DNA of 64,000 bases from Procambarus clarkii (lineage: Eukaryota; Arthropoda; Malacostraca; Decapoda; Cambaridae), in assembly GCF_040958095.1 (NCBI RefSeq), contig NC_091150.1, positions 64,192,504 through 64,256,503 of the forward strand, given 5' to 3'. Of this stretch, positions 1 to 12,454 are shown piece after piece. The translations under genes and the position numbers were made by a program. Under the pieces are notes generated by a model that was not told where the DNA came from, ran no database searches, and saw only the letters and a program-made list of their open reading frames with translations. How positions within the stretch are numbered: the first letter of the stretch is position 1; each line of letters begins with the position of its first letter.

Positions 1-873
1 GCTCCTTTGCTTTCATACATTCCCTATTAAACCACGGATTCTTCCTTTGCTTCTCTGTTTTTTCCTGTCGGGCTGGGACAAACCTGCTTACAGCCTCCTG
101 ACATTTTTGGGTGACATAGTCAATCATGTCTTGTACGGACTTGGTTCCGAGTTCTGTGTCCCAATGTATATCCATCCCATAAGAATTTATTCATTTCCTC
201 ATAGTTTCCCTTTCGGTACGCCAGCCCTTTGTTTCCCAGTTCTTTTTTGGGGGTGATAATTCCTAGCTCAACCAGGTACTCAAAGCTCAATACACTATGA
301 TCACTCATTTCCAAGGGGCTTCCAACTTAACTTCCCTTATATCCGACTCATTTAGGGTAAATATCAGATCAAGCAAGGCTGGTTCATCCCCTCCTCTCGT
401 TCTTGTCGGTTCCCATGACGTGTTGACTTAGAAAGCTTCTTGTTGCCACATCCAGCAGCTTAGCTCTCCATGTGTCTGGGCCTCCATGTGGGTCTCTGTT
501 CCCCCAATCTATCTTCCCATGGTTGAAGTCTCTCATGATTAGTAGCCTGGATCCGTTCCTGCTAGCCACAGAAGCTGCTCTCTCTATTATATTGATGGTG
601 GCCAAGTTGTTTCTATTATATTCCTGTCTGGGTCTTCTGTCATTCGGTGGGGGGTTATATGTGACTACTGCTATAATTTTCTGTCCTCCAGTTGCTATGG
701 TGCCTGATATGTAGTCACTGAAACCTTCACAGTTCTGAATTACCATCTCTTCGAAACTCCAACCTTCTCTTAGTAGCAAAGCTACACCAAAGCTGTGTGT
801 GTGTGTGAATATGTTGATTTGCTGGAAATTTACTTGTCTATGGTTTATAAAAATTGCATAATTATGTTGGGGC
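1..873 (-). pseudogene. CR1/Jockey-like LINE fragment: endonuclease C-terminus and linker to RT
   Basis: Read on the minus strand, 875-384 gives the second half of an APE-type (exonuclease/endonuclease/phosphatase) endonuclease: a GVALLLREGW segment, then a MRDFNHGKIDW segment that matches the family GDFN motif with G changed to R. The reading continues after a one-base shift near 410 into EMSDHSVLSFEYL and RKGNYEEMNKFL (314-120), and then into DMIDYVTQ and KNPWFNREC to position 1. The same linker occurs at 18.1 kb ahead of an RT domain, which ties this piece to that LINE family. In the family this enzyme nicks target DNA for target-primed reverse transcription. The copy is frameshifted and cut by the window edge, so it is dead. 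The clade call is from general resemblance only. Confidence 0.8.
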
Positions 874-1500
874 ATGATAAGATTATATGCTTTTCTATAT
901 GTGTGAAATTATACTTTTCATGTGTATTAAATATGAAAACCAATCAGTCTGTTTGTCTCTCTATGCAACTCCCTGTGTAGGTTAGGGCTATGCATAATAT
1001 TATTTTTAATTCCACTAACATGATGCTGAAGTGTAAATTTTATAAGATCATATATTTTCGATAATAACTGGAGGAATGAAGATTCTTTAATGTATGACAT
1101 TGATGATATACGTACACAATAAAGTGAATAGTCTGCACCAATAGGAATTACTAATCCTTACGTGCGGACATCAAGGAAATGTAGTGAGGATGAGCAGATC
1201 AGCAGGGAGTGAGCCCTGGAGGCGGGGGATATGACCCTCAGTGTTGCCACTACTGCCAGCCGGCTGCACTGTGTCGGCTGCTTTATGATCAGTAAAATGG
1301 TTTTACCAAGGTTTGGGTTTTCAATATCTAAGCGATAAAAAAATAGTCGTACTGGAAGAATAAATTTACTTTTTACCCCTAAAATAAAATTATATAAATA
1401 CCAAATGCATACAGTTTTCCTCCGGATTAATGGTGCGATAAACTAGTGCAATAAATATACATGCCTAAAGAATATATATATTGTTTTTGTTATGTGTGCA
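874..1500. other. No gene seen; AT-rich interval
   Basis: This stretch holds a short GT run at 795-806 just before it and AT-rich sequence after it. I see no coding similarity, RNA gene or long repeat. Confidence 0.4.
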
Positions 1501-3170
1501 TACTCACCTAGTTGTAGTCACATAACAGTGCTTGCAGGGGTTGAGCTTTGGTTCTTTAGTCCCGCCTCTCTACCATCAATCAACTGGTGTACAGGTTCCT
1601 GATTCTATTGGGCTCATCATATCTACATTTGAGACTGTGTATGGAGTCAGCTTCCACCACATCACCGCCTAATGCATTTCATTTATTAACTATATGATAC
1701 TAACACAAATCTTTTTAACGTCTCTAGGACTCATGAGAACTGAGTTTCCACTTGTGTCCCCTTGTACGTGTACCACCGGCGTTAAATAAACCGTTTTTAT
1801 CTACTCTATCAATTCTTCTGATAATCTTGTATGTGTTGACCACGTCTCCCCTAACTCTTCTTTCTTCCAGCAACGTGAGGTTTTGTTCTCATTAGTCTTT
1901 AATCGTAGCTCATGCCGTCAGTTCGTATACTAGTCTGGTGGCAAACTTCTGGACCTATTCCAATTTAGTCTTCTGCTTGACTAGATACAGTTTCCATGCT
2001 TAAGCTGCATACTCCAGGATTGGTCTGACATACGTGTTATATTAGGTTCTAAGTAGTTTCTAACTCAAGTTTCTAAAGGCAGTTCATATATTGGCCTACC
2101 TAGCATAGCCCGTTGATGATATCTTGTTGATGTGGGGCTTCAGGGCACAGGTCCGATGTGATGTCAACTCCACGATCTTTCATCCATATTCTTGAAGGAT
2201 TTAATCTCCCAAATGGTACCTTGTATCAGGACTCTTGCTCCTTACAACTGTCTTTATTATTATTACATATATTCGGGTAAGCCATTTGTTGGACCATTTC
2301 TTAGTTTGTCTAGATCATCTTGTAGCCTCATGCTATCCTAATCCTTCTCTTTAATTTTGGCATCGTCAGCAAACATTGAGAGGAATGAGTCTATACCCTC
2401 TGGAATATCATTTACGTATCAGAAACACGATGGGTTCGTGTACACAACCTTGTGGGACACCGCTGGTGACTGCGCCTAATTCTGACCCCTTTAATTTTAA
2501 TTCTCACCCCTCACAGTAAACCTCTGCTTCCTATTACTTAGGTACGCATTTATCCACTGGAACACCCTGCTATTACTCCTGCCAGTTTCTCCAACTTATG
2601 CACCAGCCTCTTATGGGGTACTGTGACAGAAGCTTTCCGGCAGTCCTAGGAAATGCAGTCTGCCCACCCTCTCTTTCTTCCATAATCTTTGTCACCTAGT
2701 CGTAGAACTTTACTAGATCATGAGGCAAGATTTGACATCCTTGGACCCTTGTTGGTGGTGGGCTACGAAGTCCTTTCCTTCCTGATCTGCTACTAGGCTT
2801 TTTCTCACAATCGTCTCCATAACCTTGCATGGTATACAAGTTAGGGACTGTAGAAGATTGGTGTCTCATGCCTGTCGCTCTTTTTGTATATTGGGACTAC
2901 ATTAGCTCTCTTCCATATATCTGGCAGGTCTCCTGTTTCCAGTGACTTGTTATACACCATGGAACGTGACATGCAAAATTCTTCTGCACACTTATTTAGT
3001 GTCCATAGAGGGATTACATCGGGTCCATGTCCAGATCTAACAGATACCTCCTAAATTCATCTCTATGTAATTTTGAACCCTTCCAAAACTGCCTGGTTTA
3101 TGACGACCTCTAACAGTTCAGGAGCCTCTTCTCGTTCTACTCTGATGAGTTCCTGGAATCTCTTGTTTGA
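1501..3170 (-). pseudogene. Decayed 3' half of a CR1-like LINE (reverse transcriptase)
   Basis: The minus strand can be followed in shifting frames through MVYNKSLETGDLPDIWK and ANVVPIYKK (about 2960-2880), an IPCK-type segment (about 2830), a WADCI-DC segment with a PHKRLV remnant, and a SQC(F)A-DDA remnant at about 2360 equal to the FADD catalytic motif. It ends at about 1501 with the same 3' end as the LINE at 18.1-20.3 kb (ACTCACCTA, the complement of TAGGTGAGT). Stops and frameshifts are frequent, so this is an old copy. It lies upstream, in minus orientation, of the endonuclease fragment at 1-873. The two are therefore separate insertions rather than one element, because the 3' end comes before the endonuclease piece. 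Confidence 0.8.
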
Positions 3171-5032
3171 GTTCTCCGTGTGTAAGTTCTCACATGAGCT
3201 TGATCTCGTGTGAGTTCTTCACACACTTCATTGTCATTCTCTGTGTAGCTATCCTCACCTGTTCTCAGTTTCATCACCTGTCTTTCACTGTTGTTTTGGT
3301 TAACATAGCCTCAGAGGAATCTGGGTGGGGGTGGGGGGGAGGGGGGTTGAGCCAAGGGAAGAGGGGATCATGAAGGGTATGTGGTGAAAGGGGGAGGAAA
3401 GGTTGGGTGGACAATTGAATGGGGCTCGGGTCGAGGAGGGTTTCTTTAGGGGATTGTTGTATTCCTTATACAACATACAATAATATACGTATTATGCTTT
3501 TGGGGTGCTGACCTGCAGGTAGGGGTTTCCCACTCTCCGTGTGAGTGGGCAAGCATGGGGGGGGGGGGGGGGAAGGGGAGTTCAGGACTGTAGTCCCCCG
3601 GTTCTCTACTCTCTCAGCGAGCTTCTACCTAGCATCTGCTGCCATGATTCACTCGTTATCAGGGCTCCCAACTTACCAGGGATCCACTTATAAATACAAC
3701 AAAATATAACAATCAACCAACAACCAGAACACCAGCAGGGCACCACACACTATCGTGCTGCAACTTGTGGCTCAGCACTTAAGTCAGATCACTCACTGGA
3801 GATTCACCCGGCAACGAGCTAAACTACGGGGAAGGGGCTTGACGTCACTATGGCGGGAACTCGGCTCATAAATCACCCGTTGTCATGTGTTCACACCCAA
3901 CTAAACAACGGTGACTTTCCTGTTTTCTCCTTAACTCAGGCACCCGCCTTTTAGTATACTATTGTCCCGTCTGTATGTACTTATATACACTATACTTCCA
4001 TACGATCTCCATTTAACAAAATATTCATCACTAGGCTGCTGCTTGCTCTTCCTTATCAATTGGCTGTGCAGGAGTCTCTTCGCCATCTAAGCTCGGATTC
4101 CACATATCAATTAATGATCATAATGAACAAATACTCTCACCTCTTTTAACTGCATTAAATGCACAAACATATATTTATTCCTCTCACAACCTCACACAGA
4201 CGACCAACCAGTTCTCTTTATTACGTCTTGTAGATTAATTTCCCTAGTTAGCAAACAGGCTTCCTCCCTGCTGATTGATCTTCCCTCAAACCCATAGTAT
4301 AATCACTCATCGGTTGGTCCTCGAGTAAGTATAAATTTCTTATAGCTCCCATAAACGATACTACTTCCACCAAGTGCGAACTGCGTCCACCATACATGAA
4401 CCTGCAAGTTTACCTTAACAAAATAATCTCCTTCCATAATCAAGTATAAAATGGTTAAAATATAACTCACCCTAAAGTGGGTATAAAATTTTTAAACTAA
4501 AACTCCGACGCCCGATAGTCATCAGCCGGTCCCCACTGAGGAGGTACTCCCCTCTCTGGGCGAGTCCACACCGAGAACCTCCACCTGCAGGCGAGCCTCT
4601 TTATTCAACTACCGACCACCATTGTGCGAGTGTGTCTCTCTCGCCTTTATCGTGCTATTTTATCTTAAGTTCCTTATATTATTTTATTATCACTACATGC
4701 ATGACTATTTTGCACTCGTGAACCTCAATAAAAGATCATGGGCACTTATCTTCTCTGCACTAGGCAACTTATGGTAATTAAAGGCTCTTACTGAAACATT
4801 GCAGGAATGACGACTCTTGCTGCACCACGTCAAAATGGTGCCTTCCGGGTCGCCCACAATTCTTCCTTTGACTGGCACTGTCGACTTCTCTAAGTCTTGA
4901 CTTGAGTGTGGGGTTAAAGCACAGGTACAACTCAGTTTACCTGCCAACAGATCCCCTTCAAAGATACACAGGCCTCATCTTTTGGTCTACCACAGTGAAC
5001 CATCAGGGAACGACCTCCCCCCCCCCCCACAC
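3171..5032. other. Unassigned interval with G-runs
   Basis: I see G-rich runs at about 3325-3350 and a poly-G run at about 3558-3572. Otherwise the sequence has no coding signal, no family I recognise and no tandem repeat. Several short ORFs here have no protein-like composition. Confidence 0.35.
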
Positions 5033-5290
5033 AGGGGCCTGACAGCTTAGTGGATAGCGCTCGGGATTCGTAGTCCTGAGGTTCTGGGTTCGATCCCCGG
5101 TGGAGGGGGAAACAAATTGGCCGAGTTTCTTTCACCCTGATGGGCCTGTTCACCTAGCGGTACATAGGTACCTGGGAGTTAGACAGCTGCTACGGTCTGC
5201 TTCCTGGGGTGTATAACAAAATGGAGGCCTGGTCGAGGACCGAGCCGCGGGAACGCTCCGAAATCATCTCAAGATAACTTCAAGAGGCTC
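5033..5290 (+). repeat. tRNA-derived SINE, head type 1 (Thr-like)
   Basis: The first ~75 bases fold like a tRNA: box A-like TAGTGGATAGC, an anticodon arm CGGGA-TTCGTAG-TCCTG with CGT in the anticodon position, and box B GGTTCGATCC. The body follows, with landmarks TACATAGGTACCTGGG, GACAGCTG, TGCTTCCTGGGG and GGCCTGGTCGAGGAC, and the tail is ATCTCAAGATAAC. The same body with a different tRNA head occurs on the minus strand at 13132-13373 and 33463-33709. Internal pol III promoters (boxes A and B) would drive transcription. It is not a functional tRNA, because the acceptor stem is poor and a long body follows. Confidence 0.85.
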
Positions 5291-6026
5291 CAGGCCGCCC
5301 TCCTCGTCGCCACTTCGCAAGACACACCACAACTCTTCGTCTTACTGCTCACAACTCTTGTTTCTTTCGAGGATTCCTGTAGATTCCTCTCCATAACATC
5401 ACAATATTCTCGTTCCTCTGGAGCGATGAAGTTCGTGCTCTCCCTCTGATCTCCACATTAGCAAGTGACGTCGCATCTGCCTCAATTTTTCTTCAGTAAT
5501 ATCCAACGACAATGTCTTGTGTTAAATAATTCCTCCAGAACCTCTGAAGGACCAAGTGAGGAATAATTCTCACTGGGGCAGGGCCTACATCACGAGGCTA
5601 TATGGGGTTCATAACACTAGTCCCTTGCCATGTCTCTGTGAAGGAATACATTTTTAAATCCCTTTATGCATAACAGTTGGCACTACTTTGTTATTCATAA
5701 ACGAGACCACAAAAGACGAACAAACATGAAGAGGAACACGATCTTCATCATTCGAGCTCTCTCTTTCTTGTACCAGCCTAGCCAGAAAGCCTCTTCACAT
5801 TTTCCCGCACCCTCCAGCTGTAACACTTTTTAACATCTATCACTGGAGCTCTGTCCATAACTTTCCACTCTGCCTGATTGGAGCTTTATTGTTCTTTATA
5901 AGCCTACTACTGCCACTGATCTTTTCTTGTCAGAAGCTGATTAGTGCACCTGCAGACGATGAGTCAAAGTAACATGGCGTAAGATATGATGACCAAACCA
6001 CACAACAGAAGAGGAGAAACGACGAC
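5291..6026. other. No feature supported
   Basis: This is unique-looking sequence of mixed composition. I see no ORF of protein-like character and no repeat family. Towards the right end (about 5955-6010) it resembles a dispersed decapod repeat that often precedes the inverted repeat at 6027-6094; that resemblance is from memory only. Confidence 0.3.
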
Positions 6027-6094
6027 ATTTCGGTCCGTTCTGGACCATTATAAAGACATGATTTGATAATGGGCCAGGACGGACCTTAACGTCT
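6027..6094. repeat. Imperfect inverted repeat (CGGTCCG...CGGACC hairpin)
   Basis: The left arm contains ACATTTCGGTCCGTTCTGG and the right arm contains CCAGGACGGACCTTAACGT. The arms are complementary over roughly 28 positions with about six mismatches and a short AT-rich loop. It looks like a small foldback element or an element terminus. It is unlikely to be an intrinsic terminator because the genome is eukaryotic. Confidence 0.6.
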
Positions 6095-6448
6095 TTTGTC
6101 CACCATCTTATGATGTGTGACTGGTGCACCTTGCTGCCTCCTGTGATGTGGTGGTGTCCTTCATGTCTTCTTTCTACAATGTGGTCACTGACGATAGGGT
6201 ATTTTGTGGTATTTCTACATTGTGGATTTCTGTTTAAGCCCTTTCCATTGATATATGCTCATCTTCTAGCCGAATGATTGTTGTCTAATCGTGAGCCTGA
6301 CTAAGGTTTTCTTTGACGACTTTTATCTCCTCTTTTGCTGCCCTCAACGCTGATTTCCCACCATACTTGGGTGAATATCTCCCTAACTGGGTTACCCCAA
6401 CCATCCCTTACACCTGCCACTCTTCTCCCTTCCATGTTTGATCATTTT
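6095..6448. other. No feature supported
   Basis: I see mixed-composition sequence here, without coding signal or repeat structure. Confidence 0.3.
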
Positions 6449-6531
6449 CCCAAGTTGAGTAACTCTCTTTCACTTTCCCAAGTTGAGTAACTCTCTTTCA
6501 CTTTCCCAAGTTGAGTAACTCTCTTTCTCTT
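6449..6531 (+). repeat. 28-bp tandem triplication
   Basis: A unit beginning CTTTCCCAAGTTGAGTAACT is repeated about three times with almost no divergence, leading directly into the (CT)n tract. It is probably a replication-slippage product next to the microsatellite. Confidence 0.85.
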
Positions 6532-6532
6532 A

Positions 6533-6921
<389 letters not shown>

Positions 6922-6937
6922 AGAGAGAGAGAGAGAG

Positions 6938-7590
6938 AAGGGATGGATGGAACGAGGGAGGAAGGGAGGTTGATGGAGTGAGGGAAGGAAGGAGGTGGGA
7001 GGAGTGAGTGGGTTCAGTTTGGGATGTTTATGTGAGTTGGTGTGAGTGTGCGAGCTTGGGGGGTTGGTGGGTGGCTGTGAGTATACAGAGTGAGATGGGT
7101 GTGGGAAAGAGGTGAGAGGGGCTGTTTATAGTCTCGTAAGATTTATTGTGCGGGCTTTTGAGTTATGGCCAAGTTTTACTGTGATATTAAATATCACCAT
7201 AAACCGTATGATTGACGTACTTAAAAAGTACTTATCAGCCAAGCTATCCTATCATCTTGACTGCACAATTAAGGGGTTTACAAACCTTTGTTCTGTTAGT
7301 CGCGAAGTCTTCTGTCGTAGGTGGGCCTCTGGTCTGAATCACTTCACTGCCAGACATCTTATTCACACTCGTTCATATCTCACTCTACATGTCTCACCAG
7401 GACATATGGTGAGAAATGTGTCTCACCAGGACATGTGATGAGACATGTGTGTCACCAGGGTATGTGGTATTTTCCTCCCAATAATATTGTTTTAATCCTT
7501 CAATTACATGTTTTGACTTCATTGCTCTTGTCTTCACTAGTACTATTATATCTCTATTGCGATGCTATATATCCGTGGCGGAACAGTCGC
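6938..7590. other. Unassigned, with a short degenerate repeat at 7376-7460
   Basis: Sequence after the CT tract is purine-rich to about 7100. A CTCACCAGGACAT-containing unit occurs three times between 7388 and 7460 with changes. I see no gene. Confidence 0.35.
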
Positions 7591-8459
7591 CCAGATTCTC
7601 TAGTGGACTGTATGATTCTTTAGTGGACTGTATGATTCTTTAGTGGACTGTATGATTCTTTAGTGGACTGTATGATTCTTTAGAGGGCTGTATGATTCTT
7701 TAGTGGACTGTATGATTCTTTAGAGGACTGTATGATTCTTTAGAGGACTGAATGATTGTTTAGTGGACTGTATGATTCTTTAGTGGACTGTATGATTCTT
7801 TAGAGGACTGTATGATTCTTTAGAGGACTGTATGCTTGTTTAGTGGACTGTATGATTCTTTAGAGGGCTGTATGATTCTTTAGTGGACTGTATGATTATT
7901 TAGAGGACTGTATGATTCTTTAGAGGACTGTATGCTTGTTTAGTGGACTGTATGATTCTTTAGAGGGCTGTATGATTCTTTAGTGGACTGTATGATTCTT
8001 TAGAGGACTGTATGATTCTTTAGAGAACTGTATGATTCTTTAGTGGACTGTATGAGTCTCTAGTGGACTGTATGATTCTTTAGAGAACTGTATGATTCTT
8101 TAGTGGACTGTATGATTCTTTATTGGACTTTATGATTCTTTAGAGGACTGTATGATTCTTTAGTGAACTGAATGATTCTTTAGTGGACTGTATGATTCTT
8201 TATTGGACTCTATAATTCTTTAGAGGACTGTATGATTCTTTAGTGAACTGAATGATTCTTTAGTGGACTGTATGATTCTTTAGTTGACTGTATGATTCTT
8301 TAGTGGACTGTATGATTCTTTAGAGGACAGCATGATTCTTTAGTGGACTGTATGATTCTTTAGAGGACTGTATGATTCTTTAGAGGACTGTATGATTGTT
8401 TAGTGGACTGTATGATTCTTTAGTGGACTGTATGATTCTTTAGTGGACTGTATGAATCT
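7591..8459 (+). repeat. 20-bp satellite/minisatellite, about 43 units
   Basis: The unit is TAGTGGACTGTATGATTCTT with period exactly 20 bp and no length drift. Common variants are TAGAGG for TAGTGG and GTT for CTT. Units vary in blocks: two-unit TAGAGGGCTG plus TAGTGGACTG patterns recur, which suggests multi-unit duplication. There are no spacers. Confidence 0.97.
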
Positions 8460-9068
8460 AATTTCCCCACACATATCTCTTCTTCACAGGTTGGAGGATT
8501 TAAATATACTATACAAAATCGAATTTAATAGTTTGATATAAAATTCACTACTAATAGTTATTCTACTATGCCAAACCTAACCTAATCTTACCTATGCCAA
8601 ACTAGGTTAGTAACATAAATATATGACCTTAGCTATTATGTAGAATGTTGGCTGGTTAATAAGCAATAGACACATCTACGTAGCATGAGCTGAGTCTCCC
8701 TGTGGAATCAGCCTGTAATGACATCACCTTCCCCTTTTGTTTCACCTGTCAATTAGTCACATCGTAATAATCGTATTAATGACGGTTATATCAGGGGCAA
8801 GATATATATATAGATAATTATATCTAATTAATTTAAGTTTACCCGTTCCGGGTGGCCCGCCATGCCCATAACCGGTCAACCTGAATGTTTAATGGCCACA
8901 AATGATAAGATATAACAGGTCAGTCGGGTTCAGAACACTTCCCTTATGGCTAGCGAAGTCGTGTTGACAACATGAGATTCGGGCGTCCTTCAACGCTAAT
9001 ATTCCTGGCAAGTTTTCATGGTCTTGTGCTCGTGTGCTCGCAGGCAAGACTTGATGCTTTCAATTAAT
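8460..9068. other. No gene seen between two tandem arrays
   Basis: This stretch is AT-rich with a short CCTAACCTAA run near 8575-8590. I see no coding similarity. Confidence 0.35.
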
Positions 9069-11450
9069 CGTGTCTCTCACTCCCATTCCAGGGGACGTGT
9101 CCCTCACTCCCATTCCAGGGGACGTGTCTCTCACTCCCATTCCAGGGGACGTGTCTCTCACTCCCATTCCAGGGGATGTGTCCCTCACTCCCATTCCAGG
9201 GGACGTGTCCCTCACTCCCATTCCAGGGGACGTGTCCCTCACTCCCATTCCAGGGGACGTGTCCCTCACTCCTATTCCAGGGGACGTGTCCCTCACGCAC
9301 ATTCCAGGGGACGTGTCCCTCACTCCTATTCCAGGGGACGTGTCCCTCACGCACATTCCAGGGGACGTGTCCCTCACTCCCATTCCAGGGGACGTATCCC
9401 TCACTCCCATTCCGGGGGACGTGTCCCTCACTCCCATTCCAGGGGACGTGTCCCTCACTCCCATTCCAGGGGACGAGTCTCTCACTCCCATTCCAGGGGA
9501 CGTGTCCCTCACTACCATTCCAGGGGACGTGTCCCTCACTTCCATTCCAGGGGACGTGTCCCTCACTCCCATTCCAGGGGACGTGTCCCTCACTCCCATT
9601 CCAGGGGACGTGTCCCTCACTCCCATTCCAGGGGACGTGTCTCTCACTCCCATTCCAGGGGACGTGTCTCTCACTCCCATTCCAGGGGACGTGTCCCACA
9701 CTTCCATTCCAGGGGACGTGTCCCTCACTCCCATTCCAGGGGACGTGTCTCTCACTCCCATTCCAGGGGACGTGTCCCTCACTACCATTCCAGGGGACGT
9801 GTCTCTCACTCCCATTCCAGGGAACGTGTCCCTCACTACCATTCTAGGGGACGTGTCCCTCACTCCCATTCCAGGGGACGTGTCCCTCACTCCCATTCCA
9901 GGGGACGTGTCCCTCACTACCATTCCAGGGGACGTGTCCCTCACTACCATTCCAGGGGACGTGTCCCTCACTCCCATTCCAGGGGACGTGTCTCTCACTC
10001 CCATTCCAGGGGACGTGTCCCTCACTCCCATTCCAGGGGACGTGTCCCTCACTCCCATTCCAGGGGACGTGTCCCTCACTACCATTCCAGGGGACGTGTC
10101 CCTCACTCCCATTCCAGGGGACGTGTCCCTCACTACCATTCCAGGGGACGTGTCCCTCACTCCCATTCCAGGGGACGTGTCCCTCACTACCATTCCAGGG
10201 GACGTGTCCCTCACTACCATTCCAGGAGACGTGTCCCTCACTCCCATTCCAGGGGACGTGTCCCTCACTCCCATTCCAGGGGACGTGTCCCTCACTCCCA
10301 TTCCAGGGGACGTGTCTCTCACTCCCATTCCAGGGGACGTGTCTCTCACTCCCATTCCAGGGGACGTGTCCCACACTTCCATTCCAGGGGACGTGTCCCT
10401 CACTCCCATTCCAGGGGACGTGTCTCTCACTCCCATTCCAGGGGACGTGTCCCTCACTACCATTCCAGGGGACGTGTCTCTCACTCCCATTCCAGGGGAC
10501 GTGTCCCTCACTACCATTCCAGGGGACGTGTCCCTCACTCCCATTCCAGGGGACGTGTCCCTCACTCCCATTCCAGGGGACGTGTCCCTCACTACCATTC
10601 CAGGGGACGTGTCCCTCACTACCATTCCAGGGGACGTGTCCCTCACTCCCATTCCAGGGGACGTGTCTCTCACTACCATTCCAGGGGACGTGTCCCTCAC
10701 TCCCATTCCAGGGGACGTGTCCCTCACTACCATTCCAGGGGACGTGTCTCTCACTCCCATTCCAGGGGACGTGTCCCTCACTACCATTCCAGGGGACGTG
10801 TCCCTCACTCCCATTCCAGGGGACGTGTCCCTCACTCCCATTCCAGGGGACGTGTCCCTCACTCCCATTCCAGGGGACGTGTCCCTCACTCCCATTCCAG
10901 GGGACGTGTCCCTCACTCCCATTCCAGGGGACGTGTCCCTCACTACCATTCCAGGGGACGTGTCTCTCACTCCCATTCCAGGGGACGTGTCCCTCACTAC
11001 CATTCCAGGGGACGTGTCCCTCACTCCCATTCCAGGGGACGTGTCCCTCACTCCCATTCCAGGGGACGTGTCCCTCACTACCATTCCAGGGGACGTGTCC
11101 CTCACTACCATTCCAGGGGACGTGTCCCTCACTCCCATTCCAGGGGACGTGTCCCTCACTACCATTCCAGGGGACGTGTCTCTCACTCCCATTCCAGGGG
11201 ACGTGTCCCTCACTACCATTCCAGGGGACGTGTCCCTCACTCCCATTCCAGGGGACGTGTCTCTCACTACCATTCCAGGGGACGTGTCCCTCACTCCCAT
11301 TCCAGGGGACGTGTCCCTCACTACCATTCCAGGGGACGTGTCCCTCACTACCATTCCAAGGGACGTGTCCCTCACTCCCATTCCAGGGGACGTGTCCCTC
11401 ACTACCATTCCAGGGGACGTGTCCCTCACTACCATTCCAGGGGACGTGTC
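9069..11450 (+). repeat. 27-bp minisatellite, about 88 units
   Basis: The unit is GGGGACGTGTCCCTCACTCC plus CATTCCA, and its 27-bp length keeps the reading frame. Variation is mostly at three sites: CCC/CTC before TCAC, and CCC/ACC or TCC before ATTCC. Each unit contains the dyad GGGAC-GT-GTCCC. A rare unit with CCCACACTTCC occurs at 9691 and again at 10366, exactly 675 bp (25 units) apart with the same neighbours, showing a segmental duplication. Frames on both strands are open for about 800 codons only because the unit lacks stops. I do not regard any of them as a gene. Confidence 0.97.
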
Positions 11451-12130
11451 CCCAGGAAACGGTTCAGTCTTTGTGCTTTAATTCACTGTGTCGGGGGACA
11501 GGCAGTCAGAGTGTATTTATACACATTAGGTTTTTATCGAGGTTCCCCCCCCCCCTCCCTGGGGTCGAATTACTGACCCCACCCAGGATGCAACTCCACA
11601 ACAAGCTGACTAACTCCTCAGTACCTACTTGCTGCTAAGTGAACAGCGCATTACGTGAATGGAAATATGCCAAATCATATATGTCCCGCCTAGGATGGGA
11701 ATGGGAATTTCGACAATGGGAACGTGTCGTTTTTTTTATTTGTGATTTAATTACATCCAGGATTGGAGATTTTTTTATATATTCTGGTCTGCAGACTGGC
11801 GTTTTAAAGATTATTGGATATAAATTTTATAGGTAATTAGAAATTAGGTAACTTGGCTAGAGGTCACATTTTCTAAGAGATGCCACGAAACCCAAATTTC
11901 TTTACATGATTATATATAGTAATTATGTTTTCCGACATAATTTCAAGGTGGAGAAACACGGGTCGGAGTCCACTATTTAGAAATGACGAACCCTGGTAAT
12001 TCTCCTCAAAATTATTAATTAAATTTGATGTTAGTAGTTAGTTGCACATTTGTGCGTCAGTTTGTACAAAACGGATGTCCCGTACTGGAGTTGCAGATAT
12101 GGGAGCTCTCTAGGTGACTCTGTTGCATTC
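11451..12130. other. No feature supported
   Basis: A short C-run lies near 11545-11555. The rest is AT-rich sequence without coding signal. Confidence 0.35.
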
Positions 12131-12147
12131 CAACTTAATGTTAGTGT

Positions 12148-12232
12148 TAAGGGAGGGAAGAGGGAGAGTGGAGGGAAGTTAGGGGGAGGGAAGAGGGAGA
12201 GTGGAGGGAAGTTAGGGGGAGGGAAGAAGATG
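12148..12232 (+). repeat. 33-bp purine-rich tandem repeat
   Basis: A unit containing GGGAGGGAAGAGGGAGAGTG and GGAAGTTAGG is present about 2.5 times. Related degenerate GAGAGTGGAGGGATGTTA phrases continue at 12455-12970. Confidence 0.85.
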
Positions 12233-12302
12233 ATACGGATGTTAGCGCAAGAGAAAATGGAGAGTGGGGGGACAACAACAACAATTATCAGGAGAAAGTG
12301 CC

Positions 12303-12452
12303 AAGCCATTACGACTGTATAGCACTTGGAAAGAGGATGAGAATTAGGATGTAAAATAGGACGAAGAAAAGGAATGATGCACAGCCACTTGGACGGTTGT
12401 GAATTGAAAGCCAACCTGCATGACGCTCTACCGTCCAACCCAAGTGGAGGGG
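12303..12452 (-). repeat. SINE family 2, copy 1
   Basis: In minus orientation it starts at CCACTTGGG, then has a GGTAGAGCG-type box A region and a box B-like segment that is weak here, then CAACCGTCCAAGTGG and a body ending near GTCGTAATGGCTTG. The other copies at 12694-12841 and 13930-14092 align along the whole length, and the box B (GTTCAATCTC) is clearest in the third. Confidence 0.7.
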
Positions 12453-12454
12453 GA

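Noticed and set aside
5033..5110. Functional tRNA-Thr gene
   Set aside because: The acceptor stem does not close well, and the sequence runs into a SINE body and tail shared with other loci.
7591..8459. Possible CRISPR array (regular short repeats)
   Set aside because: Repeats are contiguous with no unique spacers, no cas genes are near, and the genome is eukaryotic.
9069..11450. ACGTG motifs as a hypoxia-response enhancer array
   Set aside because: The core is five bases and is fixed by the repeat unit; nothing nearby suggests a regulated gene.
9018..11576. 852-codon ORF of HSHSRGRVP repeats and its counterparts on other frames
   Set aside because: Frames on both strands are open across the same 27-bp unit; this follows from a stop-free unit with length divisible by three. 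There is no non-repeat domain or supporting start context.
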